64,000 nt of DNA from Rhizobium sp. NFR07 (GCF_900111905.1 NZ_FOKM01000007.1:1-64000); one strand, 5' to 3'. Shown: positions 9,604-19,027, numbered from the stretch's first letter. Numbers and translations: made by a program. The notes: a model not told the origin generated them from the letters alone.

Positions 9604-9984
9604 GTGCGTTTTAAGTTTCTGCCAGTTGTTTTGCTTTTATCGAGCTGTGTGACTCAAGAACAAGTCAACAAGATCATGGCGTCCCAGACGCCGCCGACGG
9701 CCGCGGAAAAGGCCGCTATCGTCAAATACATCAAGGAAACCTTCTACGACCCGTATTCAATTCGAGACGCAAGCATCTCGAATGCTTTGACCCTTCTCGA
9801 CACCGGTTACCGAGCAATCTGCGTTCGTTTCAATGCGAAGAACCGGATGGGTGGATACGTTGGGATGACGCCGACGTCTGTCCGGTTCAAAGGTGGCAAG
9901 GTAGAGAGTGCGCTTCAGGATGCACCTGGTTGCAACCGGCCAGGCTTAAGATACGCCCCTTTCCCCGCGCTCGAAAATCTTTGA
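9604..9984 (+). CDS. Small lipoprotein of unknown function
   Basis: The 126-residue product begins at GTG and has a lipoprotein signal: a short hydrophobic stretch then LLLSSC with C15. The mature part (about 110 residues) contains YIKETFYDPYSIRDASIS, a segment I have seen in small rhizobial lipoproteins, but no function is known. It is divergent from the hypothetical gene at 9022-9582 and is followed by a terminator-like hairpin. The lower GC hints at acquired DNA. Confidence 0.65.
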   Translation: MRFKFLPVVLLLSSCVTQEQVNKIMASQTPPTAAEKAAIVKYIKETFYDPYSIRDASISNALTLLDTGYRAICVRFNAKNRMGGYVGMTPTSVRFKGGKVESALQDAPGCNRPGLRYAPFPALENL

Positions 9985-9991
9985 TAACGCG

Positions 9992-10020
9992 AAAAGGGCG
10001 GTCGGCGGCCGCCCTTCTCT
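9992..10020 (+). terminator. Intrinsic terminator after the small lipoprotein gene
   Basis: AAGGGCGG at 9994-10001 pairs with CCGCCCTT at 10009-10016 around a seven-base loop, followed by CTCTTCGTTT. It sits eight bases after the stop codon on the plus strand. The U-tract is interrupted. Confidence 0.65.
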
Positions 10021-10080
10021 TCGTTTACCAGAAAAAAACATCCATTTCGAAAATAGGCGATCTTTCAATGCTATATCTCG

Positions 10081-10096
10081 GTGGTCCGCGGACCAC
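10081..10096. repeat. Perfect 16-bp palindrome
   Basis: GTGGTCCGCGGACCAC is fully self-complementary. It lies in the noncoding part of the accessory patch between the small lipoprotein terminator and a small minus-strand gene pair. It could be an operator or a recombination site. No second copy was noticed. Confidence 0.6.
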
Positions 10097-10149
10097 GAAA
10101 GTTAGTTCTGATTGCTGCGATTGCTCCCCGCCAGTGTAAGGTGGGTGGC

Positions 10150-10272
10150 CTACCTGGCGCGGAATGGCTCGTAAGTGCTTTCGATGCACTCGTCGTTGTT
10201 GCTGCTAGGCAGCGCGTTGACTGGCCCGTCGATGATCCACTTGCCGCCAGATAATGACGGAAGTCGATGCAC
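10150..10272 (-). CDS. Possible 40-residue protein coupled to DUF6074 gene
   Basis: A GTG-initiated frame of 40 codons begins two bases after the stop of the DUF6074-like gene, with GAGG directly in front (TGAGGTG). The product includes GGKWIIDGP and an acidic middle part, which reads more like a protein than like a shadow frame. I recognise no family. It would be translated by coupling with the upstream gene. Without homologues this remains tentative. Confidence 0.35.
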   Translation of the reverse strand: MHRLPSLSGGKWIIDGPVNALPSSNNDECIESTYEPFRAR

Positions 10273-10273
10273 C

Positions 10274-10522
10274 TCAAGCCGAGGCGTCGATGCTCTCAAA
10301 GAAGCTTGCCTGCAGTTCCATCTGGACGGCATGCATGAACAGCGCCGCCTGGTAACGGATCTCATCCTCGTCTACCCCGCGTGCGCGAAAACCTTCGGCG
10401 AAGGTTGCCATTTCCGACCGCCAGAAGCGATTTGCCTCTTCACCGTGAATGTTCTGAAGGGCTTCAGCGCACCGTCTGATATCGGCGGTGCGTCGATCTG
10501 CGGGGAACTGCAACAGGGTCAT
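10274..10522 (-). CDS. DUF6074-like protein
   Basis: The 82-residue protein begins with MTLLQFPADRR, followed by a helical region (AEALQNIHGEEANRFW, then a GVDEDEIRYQ turn and FMHAVQMEL). This arrangement matches DUF6074 proteins, common in accessory and prophage-like parts of rhizobial genomes. Function is unknown. It probably shares a transcript with the small frame at 10150-10272. Confidence 0.6.
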   Translation of the reverse strand: MTLLQFPADRRTADIRRCAEALQNIHGEEANRFWRSEMATFAEGFRARGVDEDEIRYQAALFMHAVQMELQASFFESIDASA

Positions 10523-10826
10523 GCCATCTCCGTCTAGGCTGGGCGAATCGCCCGGGGAATGACGGCACGATGGCCGCTAGACCTTCACAAAGAGTGAACT
10601 GCCCATCTTCGATCCGGTTCCGTCGTTCGTGTGAGCCGGCGATCACTGCTCGTTGATTGCATTGTTATTTCGCGTCTTGCCCTATCGGGCCTCCGCTCCA
10701 TTTGCGTCGTGGTACCACAGGCCGGCACGTCGATCTTCTGCTCGCGTACAGTCGTTCCAGCCCCGGGCAAGGAAACGCGCGCATGCTCTTTCCTGCTCGT
10801 CATGAGGACGATAGAGAGGGACATGA
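10523..10826. other. Intergenic region, nothing recognised
   Basis: These 304 bases lie between two small genes of the accessory patch. Short frames overlap on both strands, but none has a ribosome site or familiar sequence. The segment likely carries promoters for the genes on either side. Confidence 0.4.
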
Positions 10827-10988
10827 ATGTCGAACAATTTTGATGCCAATATGCAACCATCCGACCAGTCGATCGCGCTCTTCCTGCAGGAGAACGAGCC
10901 TGACGCGCTCACGGATATCCTGGTCGAGGCGCTGACCGAGGCGCTGCGCATTCTCGAAGACGATCTGCGCGCCGAAACGGTGCATTAA
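10827..10988 (+). CDS. Small acidic protein, 53 residues
   Basis: The frame starts at ATG 10827 with a good ribosome site GAGAGGG seven bases upstream and ends at TAA 10986-10988. The product (MSNNFDANMQPSDQS at its start) is acidic and helix-like, with ALTDILVEALTEALRILEDD in the middle. It looks like a real small gene because of the ribosome site and amphipathic pattern, but the family is unknown. It belongs to the same accessory patch as the DUF6074-like gene. Confidence 0.55.
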   Translation: MSNNFDANMQPSDQSIALFLQENEPDALTDILVEALTEALRILEDDLRAETVH

Positions 10989-11143
10989 AGACGACCCATG
11001 GGGCTTGCCGGAAGTGTCGTGGGACGCGATATACCGGCAGGCCCGATCAGCGGGGCGGCGAGAGAGGTTCGATCGACCTTTCGCGACGCTCCGTTTCCGC
11101 TTCTGGCCTAACTTTCGCAATCTCAACGCTCGGATCCCCGGAC

Positions 11144-11491
11144 ATGGCTTTCTCGGTCACGCCGCTTGCCACAATCGGCCTTCTCATCCTGTCGAACATC
11201 TTCATGACCTTCGCCTGGTATGGGCATCTCAAGTTCGAGAACAAGCCGCTCTACATCGTGATCCTGGCGAGCTGGGCCATCGCCTTTTTCGAATACTGCG
11301 CGCAGGTGCCGGCCAACCGCATCGGCTACGGCTATTTCAATGCCGCGCAGCTGAAGACGATTCAGGAAATCATCACGCTGACGGTCTTCGTCATCTTCTC
11401 CGTCTTCTATCTCGGCGAATCCTTCCACTGGAAACAGGCGATCGGCTTCGGCTTCATCGCGCTCGGCGCCTTCTTCATCTTCACCAAGTAG
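11144..11491 (+). CDS. DUF486/DMT-family small membrane protein
   Basis: The 115-residue protein has four predicted membrane helices (about residues 8-26, 34-50, 69-87, 95-113). FAWYGHLKF, ANRIGYGYFNAAQLKTIQEI and the GFGFIALGAFFIF end are hallmarks of DUF486, a branch of the drug/metabolite transporter superfamily. The transported substrate is unknown. It stands alone between the accessory patch and the noncoding region before ppiD. Confidence 0.9.
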   Translation: MAFSVTPLATIGLLILSNIFMTFAWYGHLKFENKPLYIVILASWAIAFFEYCAQVPANRIGYGYFNAAQLKTIQEIITLTVFVIFSVFYLGESFHWKQAIGFGFIALGAFFIFTK

Positions 11492-11776
11492 ATCGCCTGC
11501 AAGGCCCGTGAAGACGGGGATGATCCCGGCATGCGCACGAAATAATGTCGTAGCTTTGCAATGGCTTGTGCATTTGCATCGCCGCGTTTCGTCCCCGCTC
11601 CCAGAAGACTGCATCACAATCATCCCGTCATCGGATGGGAAACCGGGTTCGCGAACCGAGCTTCCTCGTTCATCGGGTCGCTTCTCTTTGCAAAAAGAGG
11701 GCCTGGTTTCCGGTGATGGTCGACGAATGCGATCTGACGGGAACTGACAAGTCTCTGAGGATCGGATGAAACGGCC

Positions 11777-11828
11777 GGGGCAGGCAGACAAAACCTACCT
11801 CACTACACTCGATATCACTGCCTGCCCC
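11777..11828. repeat. 11-bp perfect inverted repeat, 30-base loop
   Basis: GGGGCAGGCAG at 11777-11787 is the exact inverse of CTGCCTGCCCC at 11818-11828. No coding function is seen around it. It could form the stem of a small RNA or mark a bipartite protein-binding site. Confidence 0.6.
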
Positions 11829-11972
11829 TTCCCACTCGAACACGCGGCAAAACCGGCGTGGACGGACGTGTTTCTAATGGGCGGTTCAATCCCGTTCGCC
11901 ATGTTCACGACAGCGTTTTTGGCCCGCACGCGGTTTTCATGGCGGATGCCTTCTATTCCGTCGCGGTTTGTT

Positions 11973-12022
11973 CTAGAGACAGTGCTTCATCCGCCGGGAT
12001 TTAGGCGGCAGACTGTCTCTAG
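11973..12022 (+). promoter_or_regulatory. Nested hairpin immediately upstream of ppiD
   Basis: CTAGAGACAGT at 11973-11983 pairs exactly with ACTGTCTCTAG at 12012-12022. Inside it, CCGCC (11991-11995) pairs with GGCGG (12004-12008) around an eight-base loop. The outer stem ends 12 bases before the ppiD ATG at 12035, where the ribosome binding site should be, so folding could influence translation of ppiD and the trp/mo genes behind it. Confidence 0.6.
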
Positions 12023-12034
12023 GTATGTTGATCG

Positions 12035-13924
12035 ATGCTTGATTCTCTCAGAAACGCCGCCCGCTCGTGGGTCGCGAAGTCCTTGCTTCTGCTCCTCGTC
12101 GCTTCCTTCGCGATCTGGGGAGGAAGCCAGTCGCTTATCGCGTCGAATGCAAACACCGTGATGACGGTCGGCGACCAGGAGGTTTCATCCGAGCAGTTCC
12201 GCCTCGCCTACCAGCGGCAGATCGCCAATCTGAGCCGCCAGTTCGGCACCCAGCTGACGGCCCAGCAGGCCCGTGCCTTCGGCCTCGAAAACGATGTGCT
12301 GGCGCAGCTTGCCGCCGGTGCCGCTCTCGACCAGCTGTCGGACGATATGAATCTCGGCGTCTCGGAGGACCGCCTGGCGACGCTGATCAGCGAAGACCCC
12401 GCCTTCCACGGCACCAACGGCCAGTTCAGCCGCGACCTGTTCACCTCGCGCCTGCGCAATGCCGGCCTGCGCGAGAACGATTATATCGCCGAGCGCAGCA
12501 AGGTTGCCGTGCGCAGCCAGGTCGTCGAGGCCGTATCCGACGGCTTCAAGCCGCCGCAGGTTCTGGTCGACGCGCTGAAGCAGTATCGTGACGAAAGCCG
12601 CACGGTCGATTACCTGCTGCTCTCCAACGCCAATATCGATCCGGTCAAGGCGCCTGCCGATGACGTGCTGACCAAATGGTTCGAAGGCGCCAAGGCCCGT
12701 TATCAGGCGCCTGAACTGCGCACCTTCGCCTATGTGAAGCTTGAGCCGAAGGACATTGCCGACGGCGCCTCGATCACCGACGACGAGCTGCGCGCCGAAT
12801 ACGAGAAGCGCAAGGACGGCTACAAGACCCACGAGACGCGCACGATCGAGCAGCTGACCTTCCCGAACAAAGAAATGGCCGATGCTGCTGCGACCCAGCT
12901 GCGTGACGGCACCACCACCTACGACCAGATCATCAAGGATCAGGGCAAGACCGTAGACGACGTGCGTCTCGGCGATTTCACCCGCGAAAACATGCCCGAT
13001 GCCGCCTGGACGGACCCGGCCTTCAAGGTCTCGGCCGACGGTGGCACGACGCCGGTCATCCAGGGCGCCTTCGCCCCGGTCATCCTGCGCGTCAGCAACA
13101 TCCGCCCGGAAACCACCCGCTCCTTCGACGAGGTGAAAGAAGAGCTGCGCCAGCAGATGGCAGTTGCCGCCGCCTCGCGCGAAATCTCCACCGCCCACGA
13201 CCGCTTCGACGAAATCCGCGGCGGCGGCGCGACGCTGGAGGATGCGGCCAAGGAATTGAACCTCAAGGTCGTCACCGTCACCGCCGATGCCTCGGGCAAG
13301 GACGAGAAGGAACAGCAGGTCGCCGACCTGCCGGCCGCCAACAATCTCCTGACGGAAGTCTTCCGCACCGAGCCCGGCCAGGAAACCCTGCCCGTCAATC
13401 TCGGCAATACCGGCTATGTCTGGTTCGAAGTCCGCAACATCACGCCGGAACGCGAACGCGCGCTTGGCGAAGTTCGTGACCGCGCCGTTGCCGACTGGAC
13501 CGCCGAACAGCAGAAGGAAGCCCTGACCGCCAAGGCCAACGAGCTGAAGGGCCGCGTCGACAAGGGCGAGACGCTCGCCGCGATCGCCGAGGATCTCGGC
13601 ATTGCCGTCGAGACCAAGACCGGCCTGCGCCGCAATGCCGAAGATCCGATCTTCGGACCGGAAGCAACCGGCATCGCCTTCTCCGGCCCTGCCGATCTGA
13701 CCGGTACGGCACTTGCCGCCGACGGTGAAAGCCGCCTGCTGCTCAAGGTCACGGCGATCGAACAGGCGCCCTCGACAGCCCCTGAAAATGACGAGCAGCT
13801 CAACCGCCTGGCCGATTCCGCCGGCGACGACATGCTCGACCAGATGGTCAACAGCCTGAAGAACCGCTACGGCGTTTCCATCAACCAGACTGCCCTGGAG
13901 CAGTCCACCTCCACTGTCCAGTAA
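12035..13924 (+). CDS. ppiD: PpiD/SurA-type periplasmic peptidyl-prolyl isomerase
   Basis: The 629-residue protein is anchored in the inner membrane by one helix at about residues 13-31 (SWVAKSLLLLLVASFAIWGG), with a SurA-like N-terminal chaperone part (to about 170) and a parvulin-like domain at about 230-370 (DDELRAEYEKRKDGYKTHETR). Such proteins help newly exported outer-membrane proteins fold. It precedes trpD by 18 bases, as in other Rhizobiaceae as I recall. A nested hairpin lies just before the start. Confidence 0.9.
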   Translation: MLDSLRNAARSWVAKSLLLLLVASFAIWGGSQSLIASNANTVMTVGDQEVSSEQFRLAYQRQIANLSRQFGTQLTAQQARAFGLENDVLAQLAAGAALDQLSDDMNLGVSEDRLATLISEDPAFHGTNGQFSRDLFTSRLRNAGLRENDYIAERSKVAVRSQVVEAVSDGFKPPQVLVDALKQYRDESRTVDYLLLSNANIDPVKAPADDVLTKWFEGAKARYQAPELRTFAYVKLEPKDIADGASITDDELRAEYEKRKDGYKTHETRTIEQLTFPNKEMADAAATQLRDGTTTYDQIIKDQGKTVDDVRLGDFTRENMPDAAWTDPAFKVSADGGTTPVIQGAFAPVILRVSNIRPETTRSFDEVKEELRQQMAVAAASREISTAHDRFDEIRGGGATLEDAAKELNLKVVTVTADASGKDEKEQQVADLPAANNLLTEVFRTEPGQETLPVNLGNTGYVWFEVRNITPERERALGEVRDRAVADWTAEQQKEALTAKANELKGRVDKGETLAAIAEDLGIAVETKTGLRRNAEDPIFGPEATGIAFSGPADLTGTALAADGESRLLLKVTAIEQAPSTAPENDEQLNRLADSAGDDMLDQMVNSLKNRYGVSINQTALEQSTSTVQ

Positions 13925-13942
13925 CGGCCGGGATAAGCGCCT

Positions 13943-14959
13943 ATGCCTGAGTTGAAGCCGTTACTTGCAAAGGTCGCCAATGGCGAGAGCCTGGATCGGC
14001 AGGAGGCCCGCGAGGCCTTCGAGATCCTGATGTCGGGTGAAGCGACGCCCTCGCAGATCGGCGGCTTCCTGATGGCGCTGCGTGTGCGCGGCGAAACCGT
14101 GTCGGAGATCATCGGCGCGGTCTCGACCATGCGCTCCAAGATGCTGCCGGTCCAGGCGCCGGCCGATGCCGTCGATATCGTCGGCACAGGTGGTGACGGC
14201 GCCGGCACCTACAACATCTCCACCCTCGCCTCGATCATCGTCGCTGGCGCAGGCGTGCCCGTCGCCAAGCACGGCAACCGCGCGCTGAGCTCGAAATCCG
14301 GTACGGCCGATGCGCTTTCGGCGCTGGGCGTCAATCTGGAGATAGGCCCGGACAAGATCGGCCGCTGCATCCGCGAAGCCGGCATCGGCTTCATGTTCGC
14401 CTCGATGCACCACGCCGCCATGCGCCATGTCGGCCCGAGCCGGGTCGAACTCGGCACTAGGACGATCTTCAATCTGCTCGGCCCGCTCTCAAACCCCGCC
14501 GGCGCCAAGCGCCAGCTCCTCGGCGTCTACTCGCCGCAATGGTTGACCCCGATCGCCGAAGTGCTGCGCGACATGGGCTCGGAAACCGTCTGGGTCGTCC
14601 ATGGCGAAGGTCTCGACGAGATCACCACGACCGGCGTCACTCACGTCTGCGCGCTGGAAGACGGCAAGATCCGCTCCTTCGAGCTGACGCCCGCCGATTT
14701 CGGCGTCCCGACCGCTGCGCTCTCGGACATCAAGGGCGGTGACGGCCTTGTGAATGCGGCTGCGTTGCGTGCCGTCCTCGGCGGTGCGAAAAATGCCTAT
14801 CGCGACATCTCTCTCTGCAATGCAGCAGCCGCCCTCGTCGTTGCCGGAAAGGCCGGGACGCTGAAGGACGGCATGACGCTCGCCGCCCGTTCGCTCGACG
14901 ACGGCGCCGCCGCTGCGGCCCTCGACAGGCTGGTCGCGGTTTCCAACGAGAAGGATTAG
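13943..14959 (+). CDS. trpD: Anthranilate phosphoribosyltransferase
   Basis: This 338-residue enzyme joins anthranilate to PRPP in tryptophan synthesis. The PRPP-binding loop [14 protein letters not shown] is at residues 78-91, and [15 protein letters not shown] follows near 110-124. The length is standard. trpC starts three bases after its stop, so the two steps are produced together. trpE is not in the window, as is normal in rhizobia where trpE(G) lies elsewhere. Confidence 0.97.
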   Translation: MPELKPLLAKVANGESLDRQEAREAFEILMSGEATPSQIGGFLMALRVRGETVSEIIGAVSTMRSKMLPVQAPADAVDIVGTGGDGAGTYNISTLASIIVAGAGVPVAKHGNRALSSKSGTADALSALGVNLEIGPDKIGRCIREAGIGFMFASMHHAAMRHVGPSRVELGTRTIFNLLGPLSNPAGAKRQLLGVYSPQWLTPIAEVLRDMGSETVWVVHGEGLDEITTTGVTHVCALEDGKIRSFELTPADFGVPTAALSDIKGGDGLVNAAALRAVLGGAKNAYRDISLCNAAAALVVAGKAGTLKDGMTLAARSLDDGAAAAALDRLVAVSNEKD

Positions 14960-14962
14960 ACG

Positions 14963-15778
14963 ATGGCTGACATTCTTCGAAAGATCGAAGCCTACAAGCG
15001 CGAAGAGATCGCCGCCGCCAAGGCCGCGACCCCGCTTGCCGACCTTAAGGCGCAGGCAGCCGACCAGTCCGCCCCGCGCGGCTTCCTCAAGGCGCTGCAG
15101 GCGAAAAAGAGCGAAGGTCGTTTCGGCCTGATCGCCGAGATCAAGAAGGCAAGCCCCTCCAAGGGCCTGATCCGCCCGGATTTCGACCCGCCGGCCCTTG
15201 CCGCCGCCTACGAAGCGGGCGGTGCCGCCTGTCTCTCCGTGCTCACCGACACCCCGAGCTTCCAGGGCGCACCGGAATTCCTCGTCGCCGCCCGCAACGC
15301 CTGCGCGCTGCCGGCGCTGCGCAAGGATTTCATGTTCGAGCCCTATCAGGTCCATGAAGCCCGTGCCTGGGGTGCCGACTGCATCCTGATCATCATGGCG
15401 TCGCTGACCGATGACGAGGCACTGGCGCTCTACGAGACCGCGACCGAACTCGGCATGGACAGCCTGATCGAGGTGCATGACGAGGAAGAGACGGAACGGG
15501 CGCTGAAGCTGCCCTCCCCGCTGATCGGCGTCAACAACCGCAACCTGCGCACCTTCGAGGTGAGCCTTGCCACCAGCGAGCGCCTTGCCGCCATGGTGCC
15601 TGACGACCGGCTGCTGGTTGGTGAAAGCGGCATCTTCACCCACGAAGACTGCCTGCGCCTGCAGAAGGTTAATATCGACACCTTCCTCGTCGGCGAAAGC
15701 CTGATGCGCAAGGATGATGTTGCTGCCGCGACCCGCCTGCTGCTGACCGGCGAGGCCGGCACGATGGCGGCCGAATAA
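14963..15778 (+). CDS. trpC: Indole-3-glycerol phosphate synthase
   Basis: The 271-residue TIM barrel closes the indole ring in tryptophan synthesis. [12 protein letters not shown] (about residues 55-66), [21 protein letters not shown] and the phosphate-binding LVGESGIFT and FLVGESLM segments are all present. It is not fused to trpF. The moaC ATG follows its stop directly with no gap, which implies coupled translation. Confidence 0.97.
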   Translation: MADILRKIEAYKREEIAAAKAATPLADLKAQAADQSAPRGFLKALQAKKSEGRFGLIAEIKKASPSKGLIRPDFDPPALAAAYEAGGAACLSVLTDTPSFQGAPEFLVAARNACALPALRKDFMFEPYQVHEARAWGADCILIIMASLTDDEALALYETATELGMDSLIEVHDEEETERALKLPSPLIGVNNRNLRTFEVSLATSERLAAMVPDDRLLVGESGIFTHEDCLRLQKVNIDTFLVGESLMRKDDVAAATRLLLTGEAGTMAAE

Positions 15779-16258
15779 ATGTCGGGCCTGACCCACATCG
15801 ACAACGCCGGCGAAGCCCATATGGTCGATGTCGGCGACAAGGCCGAGACCAGCCGCTCGGCCACGGCTGAAGGTTATGTACGCATGCTGCCGCAGACGCT
15901 GACGCTGATCCGCGAGGGCAATGCCAAGAAGGGCGACGTGATCGGCACCGCGAGGCTCGCCGGTATCATGGCCGCCAAGAAGACCAGCGACCTGATCCCG
16001 CTCTGCCATCCGCTGATGCTGACCAAGGTGTCGGTCGAGATCACCGAGGATGCCGCCCTGCCCGGCCTGCGCGTTACGGCGACCGCAAAACTCACCGGCA
16101 AGACCGGCGTCGAGATGGAGGCGCTGACGGCCGTCTCCGTCACCTGCCTGACGATCTACGACATGGCCAAGGCGGCCGACAAGGGTATGGAAATCGGCGG
16201 CGTGAGACTGCTCGAAAAGACCGGCGGCAAGTCCGGCGCCTATCACGCCGAATCCTGA
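15779..16258 (+). CDS. moaC: Cyclic pyranopterin monophosphate synthase
   Basis: The 159-residue enzyme makes cyclic pyranopterin monophosphate for the molybdenum cofactor. [13 protein letters not shown] (about residues 64-76) and [16 protein letters not shown] with [11 protein letters not shown] are conserved MoaC segments. It begins immediately after the trpC stop and is followed 11 bases later by moeA. A ribosome site GAGGAGAG precedes moeA. Confidence 0.97.
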   Translation: MSGLTHIDNAGEAHMVDVGDKAETSRSATAEGYVRMLPQTLTLIREGNAKKGDVIGTARLAGIMAAKKTSDLIPLCHPLMLTKVSVEITEDAALPGLRVTATAKLTGKTGVEMEALTAVSVTCLTIYDMAKAADKGMEIGGVRLLEKTGGKSGAYHAES

Positions 16259-16269
16259 GGAGAGCTTTC

Positions 16270-17502
16270 ATGTCGCTGCTGCCCGTGTCGGACGCGAAGG
16301 CCCGCCTGCTGGCCAGTGCCACGGAGATCGGACAGATCGAAAAGGTGCCGCTGGCGCAGGCCGCCGGCCGTGTCTTGGCCCGCGATGTGCTCGCCCGCCT
16401 GACCCAGCCCCCCTTCGACGCTTCCGCCATGGACGGCTATGCGCTGGCCGCCGCCGATGCACCATCCATCGGCTCGGAACTCACGGTCGTCGGCAGCGCT
16501 GCCGCGGGCCATGCCTTCGACGGCACATTGGGCCGCGGAGAAGCCATCCGCATCTTCACCGGCGCACCGGTGCCGGAGGGCGCCGATGCGATCCTCATCC
16601 AGGAGGATGCCGAAAAGCTCGACGGCAACCGCATCCGCACAAAGTTCGAGGTGGTCAAGGGTCGCCATATCCGTCCGCGCGGCCAGGATTTTGCCGAGGG
16701 CGAGGCGGTGCTGAAGGCCGGCACCCTTCTCGACTTCTCCCACCTCACCGTTGCAGCGGCGATGAACCACGCCGAGCTTTCGGTTTACCGCAAGCCGGTG
16801 GTCGCTGTTCTCGCCACGGGCGACGAACTGGTGCCACCGGGAACGCAGCCAGACGCGGCCCAGATCATCGCCTCCAGCACATTCGGCATCAGTGCGCTGG
16901 TGCGTGACAATGGCGCCGAGGTTCTCGATCTCGGCATCGTCCGTGATGATCCGGAACGCATCGAGGCCGCGCTCCAGGTCGCGCGTCTCGCCGGTGTCGA
17001 CGTGCTCGTGACGCTAGGCGGCGCATCTGTCGGCGACCACGATCTCGTCCAGTCGACGCTGAAGTCCCAGGGCATGCAGCTCGATTTCTGGCGCATCGCC
17101 ATGCGGCCCGGAAAACCGCTGATGGTCGGTTCGCTGGATGGCATCCACGTTCTTGGCCTGCCGGGAAACCCGGTTGCCAGCATGGTCACCGGCATGCTCT
17201 TTCTCGAGCCGTTGCTGCGCAGGTTGGCGCATCTGCCGGCGCGCGTTCGCGAAGTGGAGGGTATCACGGCCCGGACGCTGAAGCCGAACGACCAGCGGCA
17301 GGATTATTTGCGCGCAACGCTGTCGCGCAACGAGGCTGGCCTTCTCGTGGCGGATTCCTACGACAAGCAGGATTCGTCGATGATGAAGATCTTCGCCCAT
17401 GCCGACGGCCTGATCGTGCGCGCACCCCATGCACCGGAACTGGCCGAGGGCGCCCCCTGCCCCATATTGCTCATTCGGCCCCTGGGATCGCAGTTCGACT
17501 GA
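16270..17502 (+). CDS. moeA: Molybdopterin molybdenumtransferase
   Basis: The 410-residue protein inserts molybdate into molybdopterin-AMP. MDGYAL near residue 55, GAPVPEGADAIL, LATGDELVPPG and GGASVGDHD in the MoCF-binding domain, and GLPGNPVASMV near 297 match MoeA. In many Rhizobiaceae lexA follows moeA, but here a photolyase gene follows, which marks a difference in gene order. Confidence 0.96.
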   Translation: MSLLPVSDAKARLLASATEIGQIEKVPLAQAAGRVLARDVLARLTQPPFDASAMDGYALAAADAPSIGSELTVVGSAAAGHAFDGTLGRGEAIRIFTGAPVPEGADAILIQEDAEKLDGNRIRTKFEVVKGRHIRPRGQDFAEGEAVLKAGTLLDFSHLTVAAAMNHAELSVYRKPVVAVLATGDELVPPGTQPDAAQIIASSTFGISALVRDNGAEVLDLGIVRDDPERIEAALQVARLAGVDVLVTLGGASVGDHDLVQSTLKSQGMQLDFWRIAMRPGKPLMVGSLDGIHVLGLPGNPVASMVTGMLFLEPLLRRLAHLPARVREVEGITARTLKPNDQRQDYLRATLSRNEAGLLVADSYDKQDSSMMKIFAHADGLIVRAPHAPELAEGAPCPILLIRPLGSQFD

Positions 17503-17548
17503 ACCGAATCGGAATAAAATCCGTAGCTTGGGGCAAAACACTTGCCTC

Positions 17549-19027
17549 ATGACGGAGAATTGCGTGACCGAGAAGAAGACGTCCCAAGCCGCACCAGCCA
17601 GCCAAGACGCTCCAGCCATCCTCTGGTTCCGCAAGGATCTCCGCCTCGACGACAACGCGGCGCTACACGCTGCGATCGATGCCGGCGGCCCGGTCATTCC
17701 CGTCTATATCCGCGAACCGGAAGCGCTGAATATCGGCCCGCTCGGCGGCGCGCAGGCCTGGTGGCTGCATCATTCGCTGCACAGCCTGAAATCCGCGCTG
17801 AAGTCCCTCGGCAGTGACCTGTCGCTCGTCTCCGGCAAGGCCGAGGATGTGCTCGCCGATATGGCGGAAAAGACCGGTGCAAGGACGGTCTATGTCAACC
17901 GCGCCTATGAGCGGACCGCGACCGACCGCGACATAGCGATCGCCCTGAAGGAAAGGGGCATCGCCATCCGCGCCTTCCACGGCCAGCTTCTGCACGAGCC
18001 GAAGTCGATCCGCACCGGCTCCGGCAACGCCTTCAAGGTGTTCACCCCGTTCTGGAACGCCATGCAGAAGCTCCATGAGCCGCATGAACCGATGGATGCA
18101 CCGACCTCCATTCCGGCGCCAGAACACTTCCCGCGCTCCGAAAGCCTCGACAGCTGGAACCTGCTGCCAACCAAGCCGAACTGGGCCAAGGACTTTTCCT
18201 CGATGTGGACACCGGGAGAAGGCGGTGCCTGCGAGAGGCTGGAAGATTTCGTCGACCGAGAACTGCACGAGTACAAGACAGGCCGCGACATTCCCTCCAT
18301 CGACGCCACCTCGAACCTCTCCCCGCATCTGGCATTCGGCGAAGTCTCCCCTGCCCGCGTCTGGCATGCCGTCAGAGGCCTGCCGCGCAAGGCAGCCGAA
18401 AACGTGTCCCACTTCCGCCGCGAACTCGCCTGGCGCGATTTCTGTCACAGCCTGCTGATCGAATTCCCGGAACTCGACAGCAAGAATTGGGACGATAAGT
18501 TCGACCCGTTCGAATGGCACTATGACGCGAAGGAGTTTCGCGCCTGGACGAAGGGCATGACCGGCTATCCTATCGTCGATGCCGGCATGCGGCAGCTGTG
18601 GAAATACGGCTTCATGCACAACCGCGTGCGCATGATCACCGCCTCCTTCCTGATCAAGGATCTGATGATCGACTGGCGCAAGGGCGAAAAGTGGTTCCGC
18701 GACACGCTGGTCGATGCCGATCCGGCCAACAACTCGGCCAACTGGCAGTGGGTGGCCGGCTCCGGTGCCGATGCCTCGCCCTTCTTCCGCATCTTCAACC
18801 CGATCCTGCAGGGCGAGAAATTCGACGCGGACGGCGACTATGTCCGTGAGCATGTGCCGGAGCTGGAAAAGCTGGAGAGGAAATACATCCACAAGCCCTT
18901 CGATGCCCCCGCCCACGTGCTGGAAAAGGCGGGTATCGAGCTCGGCAAAACCTATCCCAAGCCGATCATCGACCACGGCTTTGCCCGCGACCGGGCACTC
19001 GCGGCCTACAAAGCCCTGAAAAACTGA
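17549..19027 (+). CDS. phr: Deoxyribodipyrimidine photolyase
   Basis: The 492-residue flavoprotein repairs pyrimidine dimers with light. The N-terminal antenna domain starts ILWFRKDLRLDDN, and the FAD domain carries WRDFCHSLL, TGYPIVDAGMRQLW, NRVRMITASFLIKDL and NWQWVAGSGADASPFFRIFNP. It fits class I CPD photolyases such as Agrobacterium PhrA. The ATG at 17549 has no clear ribosome site. GTG at 17564 has GGAG six bases before it and may be the true start. An upstream extension into moeA is unlikely. Confidence 0.95.
   Translation: MTENCVTEKKTSQAAPASQDAPAILWFRKDLRLDDNAALHAAIDAGGPVIPVYIREPEALNIGPLGGAQAWWLHHSLHSLKSALKSLGSDLSLVSGKAEDVLADMAEKTGARTVYVNRAYERTATDRDIAIALKERGIAIRAFHGQLLHEPKSIRTGSGNAFKVFTPFWNAMQKLHEPHEPMDAPTSIPAPEHFPRSESLDSWNLLPTKPNWAKDFSSMWTPGEGGACERLEDFVDRELHEYKTGRDIPSIDATSNLSPHLAFGEVSPARVWHAVRGLPRKAAENVSHFRRELAWRDFCHSLLIEFPELDSKNWDDKFDPFEWHYDAKEFRAWTKGMTGYPIVDAGMRQLWKYGFMHNRVRMITASFLIKDLMIDWRKGEKWFRDTLVDADPANNSANWQWVAGSGADASPFFRIFNPILQGEKFDADGDYVREHVPELEKLERKYIHKPFDAPAHVLEKAGIELGKTYPKPIIDHGFARDRALAAYKALKN

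Larger units (their letters stand above)
11492..12034. other. Noncoding leader region before ppiD
   Basis: The 543 bases between the DUF486 gene and ppiD hold no supported protein. Two long inverted repeats stand out, at 11777-11828 and 11973-12022, listed separately. An sRNA gene or a structured 5' leader of the ppiD operon is possible. Confidence 0.5.

Noticed and set aside
14489..16246. 585-residue open frame on the minus strand
   Set aside because: It is antisense to trpD, trpC and moaC.
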